The notes under the pieces are model-generated. The model ran no database searches. It worked only from the letters and a program-made list of their open reading frames with translations, and was not told where the DNA came from. A DNA stretch of 64,000 nucleotides from positions 10,354,001 through 10,418,000 of the forward strand of contig NC_026657.2 in the NCBI RefSeq assembly GCF_000004075.3, read 5' to 3'. This stretch comes from Cucumis sativus. Its lineage: Eukaryota; Streptophyta; Magnoliopsida; Cucurbitales; Cucurbitaceae. Shown here piece after piece: positions 39,854-51,336 of this stretch (its first letter is position 1; every line of letters begins with the position of its first letter). The position numbers and the translations under genes are program-made.

Positions 39854-42566
39854 TTATCTTTGCCAACGAAGTTTCCTTCCACCCTCTCGCATAATCTCAT
39901 ATGCAAGTTTGTATTTTTCAAGAGATGTTGCCCCAGCTTCAATGTATTTACAAGCAGCTTCTCTTAAACTCCATAGCATCACGGTCTTGAGTTCTTGAGG
40001 GCCACCATCTGAGTCCATATCTTGCAATGTTCCATACTCGGCGTTTCGAGTCCACCGGTGAAGGATGTAGCGGGGTGGAATTTCACTTATTCCTAATATC
40101 TGGAACACCCTCAGGATATGTCTACATAGTATACCTTCGTACTCGAACATTTTACAGCTACAATTCACTGTCAGGTTTGTTGATATCACTGTGACTATAC
40201 ATTTTTCGTCGTCGTTTTCGCACCGACGCACCAGGTATCTGCTGAGAGCCACTTCCTCATAAATCTTGAATCCAAGATATCGGTAACAGTTCAGGAGTTC
40301 TTTCTGGAACACCTTAAACACTGCGTGAGTATAGAGCCTTAAACATTGTTCTTCTACTGGTTCTTTTGTTTGCAGAAAACCTTGCAAGTTTAGAGAGTTC
40401 AAACTCTCTTTTCTTTCTTCATCACGACGTCTCTCCAATCCAATTTCGTAACGAGAAATGAACTCTTCAACTGGTGTTTGAGCATTGAATGGTGTGCCAA
40501 AAAATGATTCAAAGTTGTCCGTCGCGAGGATGCCTGCAAAGAAGGTTCCCCGCAAGAACAACGGAACCCAGTTATTACGCTTTATGTACATTTCTTTAAG
40601 CCAAGCGTTCTCCTTCAATCCATACTTGCCAATAAGCGTATTCCAACTGACATCAAATTCTTCAGCAGTCTGACTCTGATAAATGCATTTTTCATATTCA
40701 AATCTAAAGTTTTCATCCAGCATGGCAAGACCACCCTGCTCCTTTTCCCTGATTTGCCACGATGAAAAACGGTGTAAAGTTCTGGGGAAAACTTGAGCAA
40801 CAGCCTGTTGGACAGCCTTGTCCTGATCAGCTATTATTGAAACTGGGTGACAACCCGACATTGCCCGAAGCCATGTTTGAAACAGCCAAGAGAAAGATTC
40901 CACAGATTCATCAGCAAGTAAAGCACAGGCAAGAAGAACAGGTTGCTTATGGTGATTAACCCCAATAAAGGTTGCAAATGGCACCGCATGGGCATTTTTC
41001 CTGTATGAAGTGTCGAGGACGATAGTATCACCAAACTGACTACAAGAAAATCTAGACCTGCCATCTGCCCAGAAAACGCTCATGCAGTTAGAATTTTCAA
41101 CTTCTACAGCATAAAAGAAGCCTGTATCTTCTGCTTGCTTAGATTGGAAATATTCAAAAAGACCTGGGTACCAATCACTACCAATTTTGTTATCCCGAGT
41201 TCTCTTCATGACGAGCCCGTTGTTCAAGTTAACTGGTTCCTTGCCTTGAAATCCACAATTCAGTTCACCTGCGAACCTTTTGGAAGCTATTAGATTTCTT
41301 TTTTGAGCCTCTGGTTGAGGCTCAAGGTCATGATTATGATCTTTCTTATGGCGATCTACAACCCATCTTCCAGATTCATGCCTCTTAATCCTCATAAATG
41401 CCCCACAGCCTAATCTTGATGGATGTTGAAAACCCTCCTTGGAGCACACAAATCGCCTTGATGTAATTGAACCATCATTTTTGGATCGAAACAATTGACC
41501 AATGCGTATTCTAAATCCTGCATTTGCAGCATAGGCATTATAAAACTGATATGCCTCATTTGCTGAATTGAACTCCAGTCCGACGCAAGGCTCACCCTTC
41601 CGTAGTATTACATTTCCTATTTCATTTAAATGCTTTGAGTTAATAAATCCCGAAGGACAGGAGAAGGCGTCTTCAACATCCTTGAATAAATGAACCTTTC
41701 GTCTATGAGAAACATTAACAGCCAATTTAGCAGATCTAGGAGCCTTAACTTGAATAACAGGAGGAGGGGTTTCCCCACCATCGTGTTCAAGGTGATGATT
41801 GTGATCTTTGTGAAAGAGGTCAATGACCCACTTCTCAGAATCACGCCTCTGTACACGTATGACTGCTGGACACCCTGTGCGTGAACTAAGCTGAAATCCC
41901 TCCTTCGAACACACAAATCTGCGAGAAGTTACCGCCCCATCAGTTCGTGACCTGTACAACTGACCTATTCGAACTTTAAACCCAGCACGCTGTGCATATG
42001 AAGTATAAAAATTAAGTGCTGCATCTGCTGAATCAAACTCCTGCCCCACAAATGGTTCGAGCATACAATTCCTAGCATTCTCTCCATCCACTGCATCTGT
42101 CGCACGTACCATATCAATTGGATATGCCTTCACAATCATAGCATTCTCACACTGTTCATTGTTGAGATCAGTGTCTGAACTGCAAATTAAAGACATACAT
42201 CAAATAACAGGAAAATGAACAAAAATAAAAAAACTAACAAAAGAAAAGGCTTAAAAGCTAGCAGCGTGTGAGCTCAGGAGAAACACTCTTCTAATACAAC
42301 GAAACAGAATTCCACCATTTTCCTAATGAAGAAGATACATCACAGATAAAAGAACAACAAAATCCTCGAAATGTTAAAACAATAAAACAAGACAAATATA
42401 CTGAAATCAGAAGAATCCCAGATCTTAAGACAACAGATAACAATTCCCCATTGCAAAATGGAACAAAGAACAAGAAGACAACAACCCAATTCAAGAACTA
42501 AATAATTCCCCGTATCTCAAATTACCTGGTGACATTCGTCAAGTTAGCACCCAAAAGCTTGTCCAT
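39854..42566 (-). CDS. FRS: FAR1-related sequence protein with two FAR1 domains (FRS7/FRS12 type)
   Basis: Two coding exons on the minus strand, 42566-42526 and 42179-39854, give 788 aa. Splicing replaces an in-frame intron reading with MDKLLGANLTNVTSSDTD; the donor AG/GTAATT and acceptor TTTGCAG are good. Two FAR1 DNA-binding domains lie at about 55-150 and 205-300, each with RIGQL-RS-DG--TSRRFVCSKEGFQ and a DHNH. A MULE transposase-like domain follows at about 375-500, with LDTSYRKN and IIADQDKAV, and a SWIM zinc finger CSCKMFEYEGILCRH lies near 690-715. The FAR1 family came from Mutator-like transposases and now acts in transcription. FRS7/FRS12 repress growth and flowering genes in Arabidopsis. 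It is a host gene, intact. The double FAR1 domain favours FRS7/12 over other members. Confidence 0.93.
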
Positions 42567-42905
42567 CAATGAAGAGACAGAACCAAAGAGTTACGAGATT
42601 GCAAAAACTCCTCACACGTAAACCCAATTCTCTTTATTACAACAAACCAAACTCCCGAAAATTTCTTATCCGTACATTTTGACCCGAGATAGCACCGTCG
42701 TAGTTCTCACAATCCCCAACCGGAAAATTCTCCCCCCTTTCCCTTCGGCCACGCCCATCATCTTCTTCAACCATCAACCCTAAAAGGCTTGACCATTCGC
42801 TAGGGCACAATCAATCGCGACACTGTATGGTACATCTATATATATGTGTATGCGTGTGTGTGTATATATATATAAACACATCTATATATAACATTTATAT
42901 AATAT

Positions 42906-42937
<32 letters not shown>

Positions 42938-44586
42938 AAGAGAGTGTGTGAGAATCTTGACGGAAGAGATCGGGTTGGCAAGTTGATCGAAGGGCTAAAA
43001 GAGTGTCTGTGATGAAGAACGGTGGTTGATTATAGCATGTTCGTCGTCTCTGTAGTCGTCTCTGGAAGAGTGCCACTACCCATCCCGATAGGGTTTTTCC
43101 ATTTTGGAATCTTATCGATCTGAAGCTTCACTCCACGATACTCTCCTTCTCCAGCAAATGGAAAGAAAAATTGTCGCGAATGAGTAGGACATACATTGAG
43201 TTCTTCATTTTCGTGTGAATTAACCGCGAAGATCTCCTGAATGGGAAAGGGGTTGCAGCCGCCATAGCAATTCTTCTTCTACTACTACTACTACTTCGTA
43301 TGAAAATTTGGTGGGTACATTTCTTTTGTTGGTATATAATTTTGCTCCAATATGGAAATCATATTGAGATAGTTTCAGATGTAATGTGAGATTATGAAAT
43401 TTGTAGAATGGATGAAACTGATTATCATCATGTTCATCGGCGGCACGGGTAGTGTTTTGAAATTAAAACAAAAAAGTAAATGTTTCATTGTTTCTACACA
43501 TTTAATCACAAACTCAAACTTACAAGTTTTAAATTCTATTTAACTTATAATTCCATCTTATTACTTTATCACTTTTCAAAGTTTTTACTTTATCACTTTT
43601 CAAAGTTTAACGGTGAATACTTTAAAAGATAAAATTTGATCAAGTGAGTATCATTCAACTTGATCATAAATTGAAATGTTGCTATATTTATAAATATTTT
43701 GTTTTATATTTACCAACAAAGATTGGATACTATTATAAAAAATATTTATATATATTTAACATACTAGTTAATTTTTCAACATTTAACAAATGTTAAATTA
43801 AGTTTACTAATTCATAGACAAAATTGTCATAATCTTAATGAGTCATAATCACGAATATAAGTGTTGTTTACTTTCATAGATAACTCTAATGAAATCTTCT
43901 TTTCATAGATTACGCTAATAACATGAGTAAACAACCCATAAACAAATAAAATAAACTTCATCAAGAATATGAAAGTAAGGATGACGAAAACTCAATTTCT
44001 CAAGCAGTTATGTCAATCTTATGAAAATGCTTAGTTTAAAACTCATTTAAAAGAAATAAATTTATTGTCAACAAAACTTTTGTATGTTTTAAAGAAAACG
44101 TAACATTATTTTTCAAGAAACTCAATACAGTCAACTTTCAAGTGATTTGTCCAATGTATATTAACACATCTACTGTATAGTTAATACGAAAATGATGTTT
44201 ATATCTCACATATATTTTGAAAAAATCAATATATTCTATCACTTTAATTTGTACATAATCACCTCTAAATCGAATAGATGCATCCAAACTATTTATTTTT
44301 ATTGCATTCTATCTCGAAAAGTAAGAAAAAGAAGAACACAATATAAGGTTTTGTTACTATTAATCCAGTAGAGATTGTGATTAGGAATCAACACTCAAAA
44401 GTTGGTAACGATTTGATTTCTTTTTTCATACATACATGTGTGGACAATGAGATATGAACAATAATCACAACCCAAATGACTATGCTTTATCAACTAAACA
44501 AAAACACTGTAGTCCCAAAATCAATAGATTCTATTAACTTTATAACTTGATGAAAGAAAAAAAAATTAAAAAAATGTTTATCTTGT
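42567..44586. other. FRS upstream region and spacer to the BSD gene
   Basis: The first 200 bp form the FRS leader. A compound microsatellite of TA, GT and GA repeats lies at 42834-42948. The stretch at 42950-43310 is GC-richer and looks transcribed or promoter-like, but no exon could be assigned. From 43.4 to 44.58 kb it is AT-rich with a short direct repeat (TTTATCACTTTTCAAAGTTT, about 43573-43611). No further gene was recognised. Confidence 0.5.
42834..42948 (+). repeat. Compound (TA)n-(GT)n-(GA)n microsatellite
   Basis: TA-rich tracts are broken by TGTGTG and end in a GAGAGA tract, about 270-380 bp upstream of the FRS start codon. Confidence 0.9.
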
Positions 44587-45822
44587 TCATGATTTAGTAG
44601 GTTCATCTTCATCCTCAATATCCCAACTCAGATCTTCCTCGTCCTCTGCCACGCTCAACTTCTTGTTCAAACCAAATTTTTGTACACTACCTGAAGCAAA
44701 AACCTTGCCTTTAGCCTCTTCAATGGTTCCAATCTCTTCAATTTCATCCCATCCAACTTCTTCTTCTTCTTTTTCTTCTTCTTTTTCTTCTTCTTCTTCT
44801 TCTTCACCACCCTGACTTGAAATTATTGAAATGTCGCTGTCTTTGCAAGAAGAATCCACACTTTCTCCTCTTCCATCTCCACCCATTTTCTTCAAACTAT
44901 CATCAACGTCAATCTTCTTCATATTTCCCTCTATTGTTTTCCCATTCTCTGAACTCTCACCACTCACACCTCCTTCTTTATCATCATCTTCCTCAACATC
45001 CCAACTCAATTCTTCTTCATCTTTTGCAGATATGGCTCTCTTCACAAGCTTAACTCTAGCTTCTTCTGCTTGCTTAATCTTGTGAAAATTGTAAAAGTAT
45101 CTACTCCAGAAGATATCATGGCTGATTCTGCTTGGAACCACCGTCCGATATGTTTCCCGAACATCATCACTCTCTTTAACCAAATCCTCAATTTCTTTTT
45201 CCTTCTCTTCCAATACAAACCCTAATTTCCAGTTCTTGTAATTCTCTATATCATTTGGTTCCTCTAAATATGTATTTAGGTCTCGCTGAATCGCAACCAA
45301 TTGTGTATTGAATCTATTGTACTGTTTGAATTCAATATTTCTAGGTTTGTTTAATTGATTTGACGAAATCACAATATCGCTGTTATTTTCATGATTTTCA
45401 GAAACTAAATCAGAAGCTAAAAACGTATCCCTACCGTGTGAGATGATCTTAGAAGTCGATTTCCAGACGGCACTTCCGATATCATCTATAGCTTGGCCGA
45501 CAGACTCCAGCGATTCTTGCGCAACGGACGCACCGACATCGAGCGTCGTCGGAAGATCCTTCACGGCACGAGATGCGACTTCCCGGATCACCGACGTTTC
45601 CTTCCTCAATCCAGATCCTAATTCCTCAAGATCACGGCGGTAGTTTGAAATTACGGATTCCGACTTGGTCGCGAGAGTCTTAATCAGACCACCGAAGCTC
45701 CAACTGGTACTTGGAGGGGAGAGATTAGAAACTGAACCAATGTCGTCGTCGTCGTCGTGTTCCTCCTCGAAATCGGACTGTTCCGACGCTCTGTCGCCGG
45801 AGAAGACGGGGAAGAGATCCAT
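44587..45822 (-). CDS. BSD domain-containing protein
   Basis: A single open frame of 411 aa on the minus strand. The BSD domain lies at about 195-260, with the hallmark Phe-Trp in SRISHDIFWSRYFYNFHKI. A Ser/Asp-rich N-terminus and a helical stretch (ASRAVKDLPTTLDVGASVAQES) precede it. The C-terminal third is very acidic and includes a run of Glu and Lys encoded by a GAA repeat. Two copies of an acidic Trp motif, EELSWDVEEDD near 270 and EDLSWDIEDED at the C-terminus, frame this tail, with EEVGWDEIEEI between them. BSD domains were named for BTF2-like transcription factors, synapse-associated proteins and DOS2-like proteins. The cellular role of the plant proteins is not known to me. No introns are seen. 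Confidence 0.9.
   Translation of the reverse strand: MDLFPVFSGDRASEQSDFEEEHDDDDDIGSVSNLSPPSTSWSFGGLIKTLATKSESVISNYRRDLEELGSGLRKETSVIREVASRAVKDLPTTLDVGASVAQESLESVGQAIDDIGSAVWKSTSKIISHGRDTFLASDLVSENHENNSDIVISSNQLNKPRNIEFKQYNRFNTQLVAIQRDLNTYLEEPNDIENYKNWKLGFVLEEKEKEIEDLVKESDDVRETYRTVVPSRISHDIFWSRYFYNFHKIKQAEEARVKLVKRAISAKDEEELSWDVEEDDDKEGGVSGESSENGKTIEGNMKKIDVDDSLKKMGGDGRGESVDSSCKDSDISIISSQGGEEEEEEEKEEEKEEEEVGWDEIEEIGTIEEAKGKVFASGSVQKFGLNKKLSVAEDEEDLSWDIEDEDEPTKS
44757..44806 (-). repeat. Coding GAA-rich microsatellite in the BSD gene
   Basis: On the minus strand, GAA and AAA codons give a run of Glu broken by single Lys residues. The length is likely to vary between accessions. Confidence 0.9.
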
Positions 45823-48800
45823 TCGAATGCGAGGTTTTGGAACTTACTGGGAGTTTCCTGGGAAAAGATCTATTAGGCGAGGGGCAAAAGTGGAATTAAT
45901 CCTATAGTTGGAATAAAAAATTCAATGGGGAATTTAATATCAAAAAGTTTCTTTAATTAAAAATAATTAGTGTTAACGAAAATTAGTTAAGTTAGATTTT
46001 GATGGATTTGTTTAACCTATCCAAATTTTAAGATCAAACCAAACACTTTTAGAAATTTAAAGATAAAAGAACTTTAAAAGTTTAATTACAACTATTATAA
46101 TACTTACAATTTATTCAAAAAGAAATATATGGTTTTATTAACCCAACCAAGTGAATTTGTTAAACTAGGATTTCTTTAGAGTATATTAGTTTTTTTTTTA
46201 ATGTTACAAAAGGTATTGTTTCAATTTTGGTTATCAAGACTTAATTAGAAGAATAATATATATTAGTTAAAACAATTTCTTTTCAGATTTATTAAAATGT
46301 GACTCTCAAATAAATATTGTTTTGGAAATACGAACATCGGGTGACAATGAATTAAAACTGTTAATTTTTTTTGGAATTTTATTATTTGGCTTGGAGATGT
46401 GGAACCGTGATGGTTTGTTTTTCTTAAATAGCTTGTGTTGTAGGATTGGTTATACTATGCACTTAGATGATTCAAATATTTAATGAACATTATTTCAAAG
46501 GGTTGAAAAGTAATGTTTGGCTAATTAATGATTCTAACATTAATATAATCTTATTAAATTACACTCCAAAATTAGATATGATGGAATTTTAACATTAAAT
46601 TTAACAAGTTGTTACCACTTTTACCCTTATATTGTGGAAGCTAAGCTAAAACATTTTGTTCAAATTATTTGGTTAATTTGTGTTTTATGGTGAAGTTATT
46701 TGGTTAATTTGTGTTTTAAACAAACTCAAAACTATACCAAATTTGGTTTACTTAAATTTGTAGATTTAATTTTATCTCTTTGTTAGATTTAATGAAAATT
46801 TTAGGGTAACAAATTCTTTTTTTGTGCCAACACTAATAAAGGACATATTTACCCTTCGAAAAAAATAAAAGATTTATCATTTGTTGAGAGCTAATCTCAA
46901 ATTTAAAAGAATTTAGTCATAGACTCCAGAGATTTATGATAAATAATGATTTAGTCGTTCTACTTGATGTAGTCGCTAATATGAAAAGTATTGTCGTGAC
47001 TTAATGAATTCTTATACACACACCCATTGGTACAATGATCCGGGATAGAAACTTTTAAACAAAATATACAAATGAAGTTGTTGTGTAATAAAAATTGACA
47101 ATTTTAATCATAGTTTGTGACAAAAAAAAAAAATTGCTATAGATTTCAAAGTAAAATTATTAGAGTTCAAGAATTAAATTGTTAAAGATTTAAAAGTACA
47201 AAAGCTAAATTAGATCATATTGCTATGAGTATTTTATTTTTATTTATATTGAATTGAATGATAAACTTTTTGTTAATGCTTTACGAGCTTTCTAAGATTT
47301 TTGTATAAATGGATGTTGACTTATCGACGAATACTTTAACATTAGATTATATTGGTCGGGTTGAGTATATGAGTGGATGTTGAAGAAGACAACCAAAAAC
47401 CAAAGTATTGAAAAAAGAAGGTTGCTCAAATGACGCCATTTTCCAATGATATAATTACTTTCAATACCACACATGATAGGTTTAAATTGTTGCACTATTC
47501 AATACGTCATTCAACTCTTCACTTTCTATCAAATAGATTAGTGACATATTTGTAGTCATGTTATATAAGTGAGTGTATTAATAACTACGATGTGGTTTGA
47601 AATTTCCATACATTACAATAGTACTCAAAAAAAAGTTAATTAGTGACATATTTAGTTATAAATTAGATTGTAAGATAAAATATTCAATATTTTAATGATA
47701 TTTATTTATAGATATTGAATTATATTTTATAAGTGAAAAGAGTGATAAAATAACATATAATGAAAAAAATAAGATAAATAAGAAACACAAATTTGGTTGG
47801 AATTTTAAAATGTAAGTTTTTATAATAATATTTTTTAAAATTTCACAAGTTGTTATCAAATTTGAAAATAAATAAAAAAATAAAAAAGAAGCAATTTTCC
47901 TATAAAAGGAAAAAGAAAACAAATATTTAGGCATTGATGATAGGTGAATGAACCAAATGAAGCACAACCATAGTTGATGAATTGCACGCTTAGTTTATAG
48001 CATGCAATGTACAAATAAAGTGAAATAGAAAAGAACTAAGATATGGTCTATAACAAAAAGAAAATCTTTCTAATAAATAAAATCAAATTTAGTCGACTTT
48101 AGATTGTGTTAATACGTATTATCTAAATCTAAAAATCGTTTAACTCAAAGTGGTATTATTATTTAAAACATTTAGAAAACAAAAAGGATATATAATGATT
48201 TTGGGCAATGGCTAATTGGTGTGTGGTCAGGCCACCAACCCATTAGAATTTTAGTTGTATGAACTAAAAAGAATAATGGGGAGTTTGGGTGGGTGGGGGT
48301 CAATTTTTTCTCAAGGCAATTGTTTGGGCATGCTCTTTTGCCACTCATTTTTGCTTATTAGTGGTAGAGAGTGTGAAATATATCCAATATACAATAACCT
48401 ATATTTTTCTTTTTTTCTTAAGCTGCATTCCTTCTCACTTCTATCATCTCTGATCTAACATTGTATAATTAATAATAAATTATAATTTGAACATCGTTCT
48501 AAGTCGTGAATAAGAGGTAGATTTTATTTTTCAAATAAAAATAAAAAATGAAATGATTACCAAACAAACGCATGACTTTCCAATTTTTATTATGTCAGTG
48601 GTGCTAGTTATCTTCGTCTAATAGAAGAGCAAGGATTATAAAAGTTTTCTAAAACTAATTAATATAAATTTAAATTAACATCTTAAATATTAAATAAAAT
48701 ATATTAAATATCATACCATATTTTTCGAACGAATTGAATTGCGGGTGTAATTTAATTGAGAGTTTTAAATTCATGATTTTAATGATTGATATTTTTTTTC

Positions 48801-48884
48801 CAAAAAATTATAAAATAAAAAAGGGTATTTGGATGAGTACAAATTGAAATAAATAAATAAATAACATAAAGGAAAAAGAAAATA

Positions 48885-49075
48885 GGTCGGCGTGCGAGGC
48901 ATGTGTGACGGCTGAAGAGAAATAGTTTTGCCCACAAACCCATCCCAAGTGTCGCACATGGAAACGCTCTATGGGACCGACGTGTCGAAATACTCAAACC
49001 AACCCGTACTACAAACTACATTTATGCCGCCGGTTGCTCTCCGGAGCCCACTGGTGGCACTCGATTATGAGTAAC
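48885..49075. promoter_or_regulatory. GC-rich island with an ABRE-like ACGTGTC, function unknown
   Basis: The stretch is far richer in G and C than its surroundings and contains ACGTGTC at 48980-48986 (an ABRE-like core), GTGCGACAC-like short inverted words and GCCGCCGG. No open frame with recognisable similarity lies in it. It might be a distal promoter element, a noncoding transcript or a gene relic. Confidence 0.3.
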
Positions 49076-50554
49076 ATTAATCTCTCTTTCTTACTTTCTC
49101 ATATATTTATATTTTAAAATAGTACCATTTTAATATTTTAATATTTGTTTACGACGGAATACTTATTAATTAAAATTTCTAAATTTTGATTTGATTGATA
49201 AACAATAGTAATAATTTTGATGGTAAATAGGTTTATAAAGTTTAGGGCAAAGGTACCAAAAGATAATATACAATTTTTCTTTTTAAAAAAAGGTCAATAA
49301 TAAATCAACAATGGAGACCAAGAGATGAGATGCCAAATCAAAAAAGAGAGAATCAAAAGGATTTTTGTTAATGGGGAGATTTTGGGATTAGAATGGAACT
49401 ATTTATCAAAAGAGAACTTTGGATGAGACTATCTAACCAAAAGTATTTGATTAGTTAAGAAAGTGGTTGACTTTTAATACTAAAATTAAAAACCACTTAA
49501 ACTACATAGCACCAAAACATATAGCTTTCTACTATTTTATAATAAAGATCAAGAAATTAAATTCAAACTTGGAAGTGACAAGGATTGGTGATGGGACTTT
49601 AGGAAAGTACCTAAAGTACAAATTAGTATAGATTCATGTAATTGGTAAGAGATTACTATAAAATTACTAAGCTACTAAACAAAATAAAGTTACATGAACA
49701 AAATGTTGGGTTGACCATCGGGATAAACTCTATAAGGGTATGAGAGAGTTCGAAAATGTATGGGAGATATGGTTTCTTAATCTTGTTTTCTTCCTACTAA
49801 TATGTTTTGGATATTGTTTTCATTGCATGATTAAACTTTTGTTAGTGCTATCTCCAACGATTTGAACTTTTTGTGTAATTCAATCATGTTAACGTTCTAA
49901 CTTATTAGTAATGAACCATAATAAAAAAGAAATACATGAATTACTTAGATAAACATATTTGTAATATAACCCAATCCAATCTAGATAAGAACGTTGTTTG
50001 AGAGAAAAAATAGATGGGTGGGGTTGGCATGCATCTAGAAGAGGTGGGATGGTGCTCATAATGTGGTGTTGCCTATGCCTCCCACACTCCCTTCCTCTTC
50101 ATACACTTTTGCTAATCATTCTATGGGAAAAAGGACGCTTAATTACATTTTAGGTTGCATCTATTTTCTAAAACCGGTCTAAATGTCGACAAGTTGTTAT
50201 AGACAAACTTTTATGAGATATTTTTTAAATACTTTTATGTTTGAAGGGATGTAATAAGATGAATACAATCGGCTTCAACTTTTTCTTCTAAACTGATTTA
50301 CTTTCATCATTCTATCTCTCTTTCTTTAACCATTTTATCACTCACTTTCTGCATTCTCTGTCTCATATTACCTATCTGTTTCAATCATAACCACCTTCCT
50401 CTTCCTCCATTACTAAACAACCTTCATCATCATCATCATTCCCTTAATCTTCTGACACGTCTCTTCATTAACAAACAATTAACACTAAACCCATCATTCA
50501 TTTCAACTTTAAGCTTCTAAGGTTTCCTTTATAGAAAAACAAATTAACAAATCC

Positions 50555-50659
50555 ATGAATCCAATTTCATCCCTTCTTGATCTTCTAGCATCATTTTTCA
50601 TCCCTTTTCTTGCTGCTATGTGTTTTGCTCTGTTTCTTACTCACATAATGCTCATCTAA
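50555..50659 (+). CDS. Candidate small ORF, 34 aa, hydrophobic
   Basis: An ATG at 50555 opens a frame of 34 codons beginning MNPISSLLDL and continuing as one hydrophobic segment (ASFFIPFLAAMCFALFL), ending in TAA at 50657-50659. The 250 bp before it are rich in C and T with many CTCT and TTCATC words, as in a plant 5' leader. I do not recognise the peptide. It could be a membrane micropeptide, an upstream ORF of a long leader, or chance. Confidence 0.3.
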   Translation: MNPISSLLDLLASFFIPFLAAMCFALFLTHIMLI

Positions 50660-51264
50660 GTGTTGCTCTAATTGATCAATTAATGTTAATAATTTCGAAC
50701 ATGTTCGAGAAATCGAGAACGTCTAGTTTCGTAGCCTATGATTATGTCCAAAGCCTGGGAAGCTGTCGTGCTGTTTCTCAATAATCTAAACTGTCTAGAA
50801 CTTGACCTTCTGTCTGTAACCTACATTCGAAACTCTTAGTTTCTTTGGTCTCCAATTTCTTAGCCAATTTCAACCCATTTCTCATCATCTTGTCTCCATC
50901 CGTATCATTAATCCATTATAGTGAAACCTCTATAAGAATAGAAAAAAGTAAAAAGAAACTTTTTTAATCTTTGAGAAACTTAAAAAAGTCACAAAGTTTG
51001 TTCTCTTATGACCTGTTTAACCTCTAATGAAGATAACTAAAGAACCCAAATGGGAAATTTTGAGAAAGAGAGAGAAATAGAGATATGCTTTTGAGTTGAA
51101 TAATTTTTACCATACATGCTCTGTTTTTTAAAAGATTTCAAAAAGCACAGACTTTGTGGCATTACCAACAACATATTTCATTATGTCTTCCAATTATGAC
51201 TCTTTGTTGCCTCACCAGCATGCTTCTCTCTCTCTCTTATTTCTCTCTCTAACTCATCCCATTT

Positions 51265-51270
51265 ATAAAT
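51265..51270 (+). promoter_or_regulatory. Likely TATA box of the SAMDC gene
   Basis: TATAAA within CATTTATAAATTAC lies 72 bp upstream of the ATG, right after a CTCTCT tract (Y-patch-like). This predicts a leader of only about 40 nt. Confidence 0.55.
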
Positions 51271-51336
51271 TACACTCTTCCTTCGTCGTCTCTCACTCCA
51301 AATCTTCCGTTCTTCTCCAAATCCTCTGTTTCTTCA

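Larger units (their letters stand above)
45823..51336. other. Long AT-rich intergenic region
   Basis: There are 5.5 kb with no recognised large gene. It holds a short duplication around TATTTGGTTAATTTGTGTTTTA (about 46664-46719), a GC-rich island at about 48885-49075, and a pyrimidine-rich stretch with a small open frame at 50555-50659. The last 100 bp are the SAMDC promoter and leader. No clear mobile element was identified. Confidence 0.5.
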
